The notes under the pieces: model-generated
Told to the model about the DNA's origin: nothing
What the model saw: only the letters and a program-made list of their open reading frames with translations
Database searches by the model: none
Part shown: positions 31,445 through 38,465 of the stretch, piece by piece
Layout of the letters: each line of letters starts with the position of its first letter
Position numbering within the stretch: position 1 is the first letter of the stretch
Source: Streptomyces hygroscopicus
GTDB taxonomy: Bacteria > Actinomycetota > Actinomycetes > Streptomycetales > Streptomycetaceae
Assembly: GCF_026168105.1 (NCBI RefSeq)
Contig: NZ_LBMW01000060.1
Coordinates: 1-39,302, forward strand
Direction of reading: 5' to 3'
DNA length: 39,302 nt
Translations under genes and position numbers: made by a program

Positions 31445-32968
31445 TCAGACGAACACGCTCACCACCGCGGCCACCGCGAACCCGGCCACGGACAGCACCG
31501 ATTCCAGTACCGTCCAGGTCCGCAGCGTGTCCCGCTCGCTGATCCCGAAGTACTTCGCCACCATCCAGAAGCCGCCGTCGTTGACGTGCGAGGCGAAGAT
31601 CGAGCCGGCCGAGACGGCCATGATGACCAGGGCGAGAAAGGCCTGCGAGTGGTGGCCCTCCGAAAGCAGGGGCGCCACGATGCCGGCCGTCGTGACGATC
31701 GCGACCGTCGCCGAACCCTGGGCCACACGCAGGACGAGCGAGATCAGGTACGACAGCACGATCACCGGCAGACCCACGTCGTGGAAGGTGTCCGAGAGGG
31801 CCTGCGCGACGCCGCTGCCCTTGAGGACCGCGCCGAAGACCCCGCCCGCGCCGACCACCAGCAGGATGTTGCCGACCGGCTTCAGGGAGGCGGTGGACAC
31901 CGTTTCCAGGGATTTGCGGGACCAGCCACGGCGGATGCCGAGCAGGTAGTACGCCAGCAGCAGCGCGATCGTCAGCGCCACGAAGGGGTGGCCGAAGAAC
32001 TCGATCAACGACCGTCCGGTCGAGGGGTCGAAGGCGATCGACGAGAACGTCGACAGGAGGATGAGGATCAGCGGTGTGCCGATGATGGTGAAGACCGTGG
32101 AGAGCGACACCGGCTTCTCCTGCGGGTTCGGGCGGTCCCCCGAGCTCTCGGCTTCGCTCGAGCAGGGCGTATCCCCACCCCGTTGCTTCTCCGCGAGTGC
32201 GGCCTTCGCCTCCTCGGCCGCCTCGGCCATGTCCTGCGGTACGGGGATGAAGATCCGCCTGCCGATCCAGGACGACCACGCCCAGGCGGCCAGCACCGCG
32301 GGGATTCCGCAGACGATGCCCATCAGGATGACCATGCCGAGGTCGACCTTGAGCAGTCCGGCGGCGGCGACCGGGCCCGGGTGCGGCGGCAGGAAGGCAT
32401 GCGTCATCGACAGGCCCGCGAGCAGCGGCAGACAGTAGAGCAGCAGCGACTTGCCACCGCGCCGGGCGGCGGCGTACACGATCGGCGCGAGCACAAAGAT
32501 GCCGACGTCGAAGAAGACCGGGATACCGAAGATCAGGCCCGTCAGGCCCATGGCCAGCGGGGCACGGCGCTCGCCGAAGAGGTGCAGGAGCCGGGAGGCC
32601 AGCACCTCGGCCCCGCCGCTGACTTCGAGGACTGCGCCGAGCATCGTGCCCAGGCCGATGATGATGGCGATGTGGCCGAGGGTGCCCCCCATGCCGGACT
32701 CGATGAGGGAGACGGCGTCGGAGCGCTGGACCGTGCCGAAGAGTTCGGTGACCGACAGGCCTGCGCCGAGGCCGACGGCTATGGAGACGGCGAGCAGCGC
32801 CACGAAGGGCTGGAGTCTCACCTTGATGATCAGGACGAGCAGCAGCGCGATGCCGAGCGCCGCGACCGTGAGCAGTCCGGCGGTGCCGTGGACGAGGGCG
32901 AGCAGTCCGCCGGTGTGGGGCGGGGACGATGGTGCGGCGGAGCCCGCGGAAGACAAAGGCATGGGCAT
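31445..32968 (-). CDS. GntP-family gluconate/amino-acid permease
   Basis: The 507-residue protein is taken from ATG 32968, with GAGG 10 nt upstream. ATG 33001 is also in frame but lacks a ribosome site. About 12 membrane segments are present. Conserved GntP blocks are GHIAIIIGLGTMLGAVLEVSGGAEVLA, GIPVFFDVGIFVLAPIV, MTHAFLPPHPGPVAAAGLL and the C-terminal SGSIFASHVNDGGFWMV-type block (AGSIFASHVNDGGFW). GntP members import gluconate, related sugar acids, or D-serine (DsdX). It ends the kinase-IclR-RidA transcript, separated by 134 bp that contains a hairpin. It fits import of an aldonic/amino-sugar acid or D-amino acid for this locus. Confidence 0.9.
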   Translation of the reverse strand: MPMPLSSAGSAAPSSPPHTGGLLALVHGTAGLLTVAALGIALLLVLIIKVRLQPFVALLAVSIAVGLGAGLSVTELFGTVQRSDAVSLIESGMGGTLGHIAIIIGLGTMLGAVLEVSGGAEVLASRLLHLFGERRAPLAMGLTGLIFGIPVFFDVGIFVLAPIVYAAARRGGKSLLLYCLPLLAGLSMTHAFLPPHPGPVAAAGLLKVDLGMVILMGIVCGIPAVLAAWAWSSWIGRRIFIPVPQDMAEAAEEAKAALAEKQRGGDTPCSSEAESSGDRPNPQEKPVSLSTVFTIIGTPLILILLSTFSSIAFDPSTGRSLIEFFGHPFVALTIALLLAYYLLGIRRGWSRKSLETVSTASLKPVGNILLVVGAGGVFGAVLKGSGVAQALSDTFHDVGLPVIVLSYLISLVLRVAQGSATVAIVTTAGIVAPLLSEGHHSQAFLALVIMAVSAGSIFASHVNDGGFWMVAKYFGISERDTLRTWTVLESVLSVAGFAVAAVVSVFV

Positions 32969-33029
32969 GACAGGGGGACCTCGTGCTTCTCGTAATGCCA
33001 TGGGACTTTCGGGCAGGGGGATCGCGATA

Positions 33030-33055
33030 CGGCGCCGCGGGGAGTGGCGGCGCCG
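33030..33055 (-). terminator. Hairpin between ridA and the GntP gene
   Basis: CGGCGCCGC (33030-33038) pairs perfectly with GCGGCGCCG (33047-33055) around an 8-nt loop. It lies within the 134-bp gap of the minus-strand operon. With no T-tract it may be a partial terminator or an mRNA-stabilising structure that lowers or separates permease expression. Confidence 0.55.
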
Positions 33056-33102
33056 CGCCGTGAAGGCGTGCGAAGGGCGGGAGCGGGTGAGCCGAGGACG
33101 TG

Positions 33103-33513
33103 TCAGTCGAGGACGGCCAGCGCGTCGATCTCGATGAGGAGTCCGGCCGGGAGACCCACGTAGACGGTGGTCCGGGCGGCGGGCGGCCGGGTGAGGCCCT
33201 GCTCCTCGAAGTAGGCGTTGTAGATCTCGTTCATCTCTGCGAAGTGGTCCACATCGGTCAGATAGACGCGGATCATCATCACGTCGTCCCAGTCGGCGCC
33301 GCCCTCCTCCAGGACCGCCTTGACGTTGGCGAGGGTCTGGAGGGTCTGTTCGCGCAGGGTGGGGCCCGCCGGTGTGGGCGGCCTGCCCTCCTCGGCGGGC
33401 AGGAAGCCGACCTGGCCGGCGACCTGGAGGATGTTGCCCTTCCGCACTCCGTGGGAGAACTGGGCGGGCGGTGTGGTGTGGGTCTTCGGGGTCAGGGCGA
33501 TCTTGTCCGTCAT
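33103..33513 (-). CDS. ridA: RidA-family enamine/imine deaminase
   Basis: The 136-residue protein starts at ATG 33513, with AAGGA 7 nt upstream and ATGA overlap with the IclR gene. It shows QFSHGVRKGNILQVAGQVGF, REQTLQTLANVKAVLEEGGADWDDVMMIRVYLTD and RTTVYVGLPAGLLIEIDALAVL. The Arg of RTTVYVG is the conserved substrate carboxylate ligand. RidA enzymes hydrolyse reactive 2-aminoacrylate-type enamines/imines released by PLP dehydratases, forming the keto acid and ammonia. Its linkage to a PLP dehydratase-like gene across the divergent promoter strongly suggests it works on that enzyme's product. Confidence 0.9.
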   Translation of the reverse strand: MTDKIALTPKTHTTPPAQFSHGVRKGNILQVAGQVGFLPAEEGRPPTPAGPTLREQTLQTLANVKAVLEEGGADWDDVMMIRVYLTDVDHFAEMNEIYNAYFEEQGLTRPPAARTTVYVGLPAGLLIEIDALAVLD

Positions 33514-34271
33514 ACGGCGTCCTTCGCTGGAGTGTTGCCGGAGTACTCCCGGGTGATGGCGTCCGCGGTACGGCGCACCAGCGGGAGCAGGGTGAGGAGC
33601 TCGTCGGCGGTGACGACGACATTGGGGGCCGAGACCGACATGGCCGCGACGACCCGTCCGTCGGCGCCCCGGACGGGGGCGGCGACGCAGTTGATGGACT
33701 CCTCGTGGCCGCCGAGGTCGGTGGCCCAGCCCTGTTCGCGCACCGTCGCCAGCTCCTTCAGGAACGCGGCGGCGTTCGGCGTCGAACGGGCCGTGTACAG
33801 GGGGTAGTCGAGCTTCTCGGCGACGGCACGGCGCTCGGACTCGGGCAGATCCGCGAGGAGCAGCTTCGCCACGGCCGCGACGGTGATGGCCACCGGCTTT
33901 CCGATCCGCGAGTACATGCGTACCGGGTAGCGGCTCTCCACCTTGTCGATGTAGAGGACCTCGTTCTCCTCGTACACGGCGAGATGGACGGTGTGCCCGC
34001 ACTTCTCGTTGAGGCGGACCAGGTGGGGGTGCGCGATCTCGCGCACGTCGAGGTTCTCGACGGCCTGCTGGGCGAGGGCGAAGAGGCGGGCACCGAGGCG
34101 GTAGCGCTGGTCGGACTGGCGGTAGACCAGGCCGTGCTCGTGCAGGGTGCGCAGAAGGCGGAGGGCGGTGGACTTGTGCACGCCGAGCCGGTCGGCGACC
34201 TGCCCGAGATCGGCGGGTCCTTCGGCGAGCAGCGGCAGGATGCTCAGTGCCCGGTCGACGGTCTGGCTCAT
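33510..34271 (-). CDS. IclR-family transcriptional regulator
   Basis: The 253-residue protein starts at ATG 34271, overlapping the kinase stop as ATGA. The N-terminal winged HTH (SQTVDRALSILPLLAEGPADLGQVADRLGVHKSTALRLLRTL) is followed by the linker and the IclR effector domain: VHLAVYEENEVLYIDKVES, GKPVAITVAAVAKLLLADLPE, GHEESINCVAAPVRGADGRVVAAMSVS. Related regulators control sugar-acid and aromatic catabolism and bind the pathway metabolite. The 32-bp dyad at 35481-35512 in the divergent promoter is the likely binding site. Confidence 0.9.
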   Translation of the reverse strand: MSQTVDRALSILPLLAEGPADLGQVADRLGVHKSTALRLLRTLHEHGLVYRQSDQRYRLGARLFALAQQAVENLDVREIAHPHLVRLNEKCGHTVHLAVYEENEVLYIDKVESRYPVRMYSRIGKPVAITVAAVAKLLLADLPESERRAVAEKLDYPLYTARSTPNAAAFLKELATVREQGWATDLGGHEESINCVAAPVRGADGRVVAAMSVSAPNVVVTADELLTLLPLVRRTADAITREYSGNTPAKDAV

Positions 34272-35362
34272 GACGTACGTACCTCCTCCTCGGCCCGCGC
34301 GACGGCTTCGGTCCAGCCGGGGCCGAGTCGAAGTGTCTCCCACCGTGCGTCCTCGAGTGCGGCCAGGCGGTCGGCGTGGTCGTGGGCCAAAGGTGTGGCG
34401 AGGTCACCGGGGACGGTGAGTGCCGCGGCGGCCACGAGGTGGCCGTGGCGGAGGCGATCACGGACGGAAAGCCCGCGGAGGGTGGCGGAGAGGAAACCGG
34501 CGGCGAAGGCGTCCCCGGCACCGACCGGTGCGACGACCGTGACTCGGAGGGAGGGGACGAAGGTGACGGCGTCGGCCGCCGGGCCGGTTCCGTGGGGCAG
34601 GGCCGTCCCGGCCGGGGGTTGGTGTTCGAAGACCGTCGCGCCGCGCGCCCCCTGCTTCACCACCAGGACCGGCGGCTGCGGCAGCACCCTCCTGATGGCG
34701 GCCGGGCCGCCCGTGACGCCCCACGCCTCCTCCGCCTCGTCCTCCCCCACGAAGACGACATCGGCCCCGCCGGCCAGATCCAGCAGCGCCCGTGGCCCGT
34801 CGTCCTGACGCCACAGCCCGGTGCGGTGGTTGACGTCGAAGGAGACGAGCGGCCGGCGGGCGCGGGGAGTCGTCAACTCGCGTACCAGGGCGAGACAGTC
34901 ATCCGACAGGGCGGCCGTGATCCCGGACAGGTGCAGGACACGGCAGGCGCGCACCGCGTCGAGGTCGATGTTCCCCACCGCCATCGCCGAGGCCGCCGAG
35001 CCCGCCCGGTAGTACGCCACCTCGTGAGCGTCGCTCGCCCGGTCCCCCGCCGTGCGGAAGTAGATCCCCGTGGGCCGCCCCGGGTCCCGCTCGACGGCGC
35101 TGACGTCGACGCCGTACGAGCCGATCCGCTCGACCAGGTACTCACCGAACCCGTCCGCGCCCACCCGGCTGACCCAGCGCACGGAGTGGCCCGCGGCGGC
35201 GAGCACGCAGGCGACGTTCGACTCGGCGCCGCCGATACCCCGCTCGAAGGACGGCACTTCGGCCAGCCTGCCGGGCCCGGACGGCACGAACGTGACCATG
35301 GACTCGCCGAGCGCGACGACGTCCACGACGTCCGGGGCGGTGGACAGGCCGTCGGCGGTCAC
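34268..35362 (-). CDS. PfkB-family sugar kinase, 2-keto-3-deoxygluconate-kinase-like
   Basis: The 364-residue protein starts at GTG 35362, with AAGGAG 11 nt upstream. VVALGESMVTFVPSGPGRLAEVPSFERGIGGAESNVACVLAAAG is the ribokinase-fold N-terminal signature, and GESMV is typical of KDG kinases. VGADGFGEYLVERI follows, and the C-terminal signature PVGAGDAFAAGF contains the catalytic base D284. KDG kinase makes 2-keto-3-deoxy-6-phosphogluconate for an Entner-Doudoroff-type aldolase; other keto sugars are possible. It is the first gene of the minus-strand operon and overlaps the IclR gene by 4 bp. Confidence 0.87.
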   Translation of the reverse strand: MTADGLSTAPDVVDVVALGESMVTFVPSGPGRLAEVPSFERGIGGAESNVACVLAAAGHSVRWVSRVGADGFGEYLVERIGSYGVDVSAVERDPGRPTGIYFRTAGDRASDAHEVAYYRAGSAASAMAVGNIDLDAVRACRVLHLSGITAALSDDCLALVRELTTPRARRPLVSFDVNHRTGLWRQDDGPRALLDLAGGADVVFVGEDEAEEAWGVTGGPAAIRRVLPQPPVLVVKQGARGATVFEHQPPAGTALPHGTGPAADAVTFVPSLRVTVVAPVGAGDAFAAGFLSATLRGLSVRDRLRHGHLVAAAALTVPGDLATPLAHDHADRLAALEDARWETLRLGPGWTEAVARAEEEVRTS

Positions 35363-35443
35363 GATGATGGTGACTCCTTGTCGCGATGGGGTGCCCCTGC
35401 TCGAGCGGAGTCGAGAGCTTGGGGGAGGGTCACGGCGGCTCCG

Positions 35444-35512
35444 TTGACCCCGCGTCGACCGGGATGTTAGACAGCAATCAGCGACATACGCAATGACCAT
35501 TGCACATGTCGC
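35444..35512. promoter_or_regulatory. Divergent promoters with a 32-bp operator dyad
   Basis: Plus strand: -35 TTGACC (35444-35449), 18 bp, -10 TAGACA (35468-35473). Minus strand: -35 TTGCGT (complement of 35488-35493), 18 bp, -10 TAACAT (complement of 35464-35469). A near-perfect dyad spans 35481-35512, with arms GCGACAT-ac-GCAATG and CATTGC-ac-ATGTCGC around a 2-bp centre; 13 of 15 positions per arm are symmetric. It covers the expected plus-strand start site and the minus-strand -35, so one protein, probably the IclR regulator, would control both directions. Confidence 0.75.
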
Positions 35513-35535
35513 AACGCACTACGTCGGGAGAGTCC

Positions 35536-36813
35536 ATGGACGCCGCCACCGCCGCAGAACGCCTCGCCGCCCTCATGGCGGAGCGCGTCGACCACCGCTT
35601 CAAGGGCCTTCCGCCGGACGCCGAGGGCCTCACGCTCGCCGAGCTGGCGGCCGAGCGCCGCAACATCTTCACCGGCGGCTTCACCACTCCGGTCCTCGCC
35701 CTGTCCGCCGAGCGACTGCGGCACAACCTCGATCTGATGGAGGCCTACACGGCCCGCCACGGCCTCGCCTTCGCCCCGCACGGCAAGACGTCGATGGCAC
35801 CCCAGCTCTTCCACCGCCAGATCGAACGCGGCGCGTGGGGCATCACGCTCGCGGGCCCCCACCAGGTGCGCGTGGCACGGCAGTTCGGAGTCCAGCGGAT
35901 CTTCCTCGCGAACGAGCTGGTCGACCCGGCGGCCCTGCGCTGGATCGCGGCCCAGCTCGCGGCGGACACGGAGTTCCGCTTCATCTGCTACGTCGACTCC
36001 GTGCGCGGCGTGGAACTGATGGACACGGCACTGAAGGGAACCGAGCGCCCGGTCGACGTGGTCGTGGAGCTGGCGGCGGGCGAGGGCGCGCGCACCGGCG
36101 TCCGTACGGAGACGCAGTGCGCGGCGGTCGCGGACGCGGTGGCGGCGACCGGGACGCTGCGGCTGGTGGGCGTGGCGGGATACGAGGGCGAGGTGCCGCA
36201 GGCGGACCCGGAGCGGGTGGACACCTGGCTGCGCCGTCTGACCGCGCTGGCGGCCGGCTTCGACAAAGCGGGCCGGTTCGCCGGTCTCGACGAGATCGTG
36301 GTGAGCGCGGGCGGCAGCGCCTGGTTCGACGCGGTGGCGGACGTCTTCGCGCAGCTGCCGCCGCTCTCGCTGCCGGTCCTGAGGCTGCTGCGCTCGGGCG
36401 CGTACGTCTCGCACGACGACGGCCACTACCGCAAGCTCACGCCGTTCGCCCGCGTCCCCGAGGAGGGTGCTCTGCATTCCGCGTTCCGGCTGTGGGCGCA
36501 GATCGTCTCCCGCCCGTCGGCCGAGCAGGCTTTTGCCAACGCAGGCAAGCGGGACGCGGCCTACGACCTCGACCTGCCCTTCGCCCAGGTCGTGCGCCGG
36601 GGCGGTGTCGAGCGCCCCGCGACGGGTATCTCGGTCACCGCCCTGTCGGACCAGCACGCCTGGATCCGTACCACCCCGGAGGCGGACCTGGAGGTCGGCG
36701 ACTGGCTCGGGCTGGGCCTGTCCCACCCGTGCACGTCCTTCGACAAGTGGCAGCTGATTCCGCTGGCCGAGGCGGACGGCACGGTTGTCGACTACATCCG
36801 CACGTTCTTCTAG
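35536..36813 (+). CDS. D-serine-dehydratase/D-threonine-aldolase-like PLP deaminase
   Basis: The 425-residue protein starts at ATG 35536, with GGGAG 5-6 nt upstream; upstream in-frame ATGs in the operator are rejected. It has the alanine-racemase N-terminal barrel: TPVLALSAERLRHNLDLMEAY, PHGKTSMAP with the PLP lysine K84, and GPHQVRVARQFGVQRIFLANE. The C-terminal domain has LSHPCTSFDKW; H397 and C399 form the H-x-C zinc site of eukaryotic-type D-serine dehydratases. These enzymes remove ammonia from D-3-hydroxy amino acids; close relatives include D-glucosaminate dehydratase and D-threonine aldolase. It is followed 11 nt later by the amidohydrolase. Confidence 0.87.
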   Translation: MDAATAAERLAALMAERVDHRFKGLPPDAEGLTLAELAAERRNIFTGGFTTPVLALSAERLRHNLDLMEAYTARHGLAFAPHGKTSMAPQLFHRQIERGAWGITLAGPHQVRVARQFGVQRIFLANELVDPAALRWIAAQLAADTEFRFICYVDSVRGVELMDTALKGTERPVDVVVELAAGEGARTGVRTETQCAAVADAVAATGTLRLVGVAGYEGEVPQADPERVDTWLRRLTALAAGFDKAGRFAGLDEIVVSAGGSAWFDAVADVFAQLPPLSLPVLRLLRSGAYVSHDDGHYRKLTPFARVPEEGALHSAFRLWAQIVSRPSAEQAFANAGKRDAAYDLDLPFAQVVRRGGVERPATGISVTALSDQHAWIRTTPEADLEVGDWLGLGLSHPCTSFDKWQLIPLAEADGTVVDYIRTFF

Positions 36814-36824
36814 GAGGCGCCCCC

Positions 36825-38441
36825 ATGGACCTTGCCGACCTCGTCATCCGTGACGCCGACGTCGTCGACGGCAGCGGCGCACCCTCCTACCGCGCCGACG
36901 TGGCGATCAAGGACGGCAGGATCGTCTCGATCGTCAAGGAGGCCGCGGCGGCGGGCTGCCAACGCCCGTGCGCCGTACGGGAGCTGGACGCCGAGGGCCT
37001 GGCCCTGTCCCCCGGCTTCATCGACATGCACGCCCACAGCGACCTCGCCCTCCTGCGCGACCCCGACCACAGCGCGAAGGCGGCGCAGGGAGTGACGCTC
37101 GAAGTCATCGGCCAGGACGGGCTGTCGTACGCCCCGGTCGACGACCGTACTCTCGGCGAGGTGCGCAGCGCGATCACCGGCTGGAACGGGTACGGCGACG
37201 ACGCCGACTTCACCTGGCGGTCCGTGGGCGAGTATCTGGACCGCCTGGACCAGGGCATCGCGGTCAACGCCGCGTATCTGATCCCGCAGGGCACGGTGCG
37301 GATGCTGGCCGTCGGCTGGGAGGACCGGGAGGCGACACCCCGGGAGCTGGACCGGATGCGGCAGCTGGTGGCCGAGGGGATGGAGCAGGGCGCGGTGGGC
37401 ATGTCCTCCGGACTCACCTACACGCCGGGCATGTACGCCAGGGACGCCGAACTCACCGAGCTGTGCCGGGTGGTGGCCGGGTACGGCGGCTACTACTGCC
37501 CCCACCACCGCTCGTACGGGGCGGGGGCCCTGGAGGCGTACGAGGAGATGGTGGCCCTGGCCCGGGACGCCGGCTGCGCGCTCCACCTCGCGCACGCCAC
37601 CATGAACTTCGGCGCGAACAAGGGCCGGGCCCCCGAGCTGCTGTCGTTGCTCGACGCGGCGCTGGCGGCGGGCGCGGACATCACGCTGGACACCTATCCG
37701 TACACCCCGGGCTGTACGACGCTGGCGGCGCTGCTGCCGAGCTGGGCGGGCGAGGGCGGCCCTCAGGAGATGCTCGGACGGCTCATGGACGACGCCGAGG
37801 CCGAGCGCATCCGGCACACCATGGAGGTCGTCGGCGCCGACGGCTGCCACGGCGTACCCGTGGAGTGGGACACGATCGAGATCTCGGGCGTGAACGATCC
37901 GGGGCTCGCGTGGTACGTCGGCAGGACGGTCCGGGAGTCGGCGGACCTGCGCGGCGAGACACCGTGGGTGACCGCCCGCCGGCTGCTGGTGGAGGACCGG
38001 CTGGGCTCGACGATCCTGCAGCACGTGGGGCACGAGGACAACGTTCGGGCGATCATGCGGCACCGCGTCCACACCGGCGGCTCCGACGGCATCCTGCAGG
38101 GCGGCAAGCCCCACCCGCGCGCCTATGGCACCTTTCCGCGGTATCTCGGCCGCTATGTGCGGGAGTTGGGGGTGCTGTCGCTGGAGGAGTGCGTCGCCCA
38201 CCTCACCTCGCGCCCGGCGGCCCGGCTGCGGCTGCCGGACCGCGGTCTGGTACGCGAGGGCTACCGGGCCGACCTGGTTCTGTTCGACCCGGCCACGGTC
38301 GCGGCCGGGTCCACGTTCGAGCGGCCGCGCACCCTCCCCACGGGCATTCCGTACGTCCTGGTCGACGGCCGTTTCGTGATCGAGGACGGGCGCAGGACGG
38401 ACGTGCTGGCGGGGCGGGCGGTCCGCAGGATTCCCGTGTGA
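36825..38441 (+). CDS. D-aminoacylase-like amidohydrolase
   Basis: The 538-residue protein starts at ATG 36825, with the TAGGAGG of the upstream stop providing the ribosome site. An N-terminal composite-domain strand (DLVIRDADVVDGSGAPSYRADVAIKDGRIVSI) precedes the metal motif FIDMHAHSD (H69, H71). Further ligands are likely in CPHHRSYG (227/228) and LHLAHATMN (254, 257), and the late HTGGSDG carries the catalytic Asp. This is the N-acyl-D-amino-acid deacylase family of the amidohydrolase superfamily. The Cys of the usual VVGNCG segment is Asp98 here (EVIGQDGLSYAP), a frequent actinobacterial variant that may mark a different substrate. It hydrolyses an N-acyl group from a D-configured amine in the cytosol (no signal peptide). 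Confidence 0.9.
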   Translation: MDLADLVIRDADVVDGSGAPSYRADVAIKDGRIVSIVKEAAAAGCQRPCAVRELDAEGLALSPGFIDMHAHSDLALLRDPDHSAKAAQGVTLEVIGQDGLSYAPVDDRTLGEVRSAITGWNGYGDDADFTWRSVGEYLDRLDQGIAVNAAYLIPQGTVRMLAVGWEDREATPRELDRMRQLVAEGMEQGAVGMSSGLTYTPGMYARDAELTELCRVVAGYGGYYCPHHRSYGAGALEAYEEMVALARDAGCALHLAHATMNFGANKGRAPELLSLLDAALAAGADITLDTYPYTPGCTTLAALLPSWAGEGGPQEMLGRLMDDAEAERIRHTMEVVGADGCHGVPVEWDTIEISGVNDPGLAWYVGRTVRESADLRGETPWVTARRLLVEDRLGSTILQHVGHEDNVRAIMRHRVHTGGSDGILQGGKPHPRAYGTFPRYLGRYVRELGVLSLEECVAHLTSRPAARLRLPDRGLVREGYRADLVLFDPATVAAGSTFERPRTLPTGIPYVLVDGRFVIEDGRRTDVLAGRAVRRIPV

Positions 38442-38465
38442 GGCGGGATTGCCCGTCCTCGCGTC

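Noticed and set aside
31445..33622. 725-codon minus-strand frame fusing the GntP permease to an upstream region
   Set aside because: The extra N-terminal ~218 residues are off-frame to the RidA gene and unrelated to any permease. A ribosome site at 32968 supports the shorter form.
35493..38441. 982-codon plus-strand frame beginning before the deaminase
   Set aside because: Its first two-thirds is a shadow frame of the real deaminase (Arg/Gly-rich, no fold). Only the part from 36825 is a protein, the D-aminoacylase.
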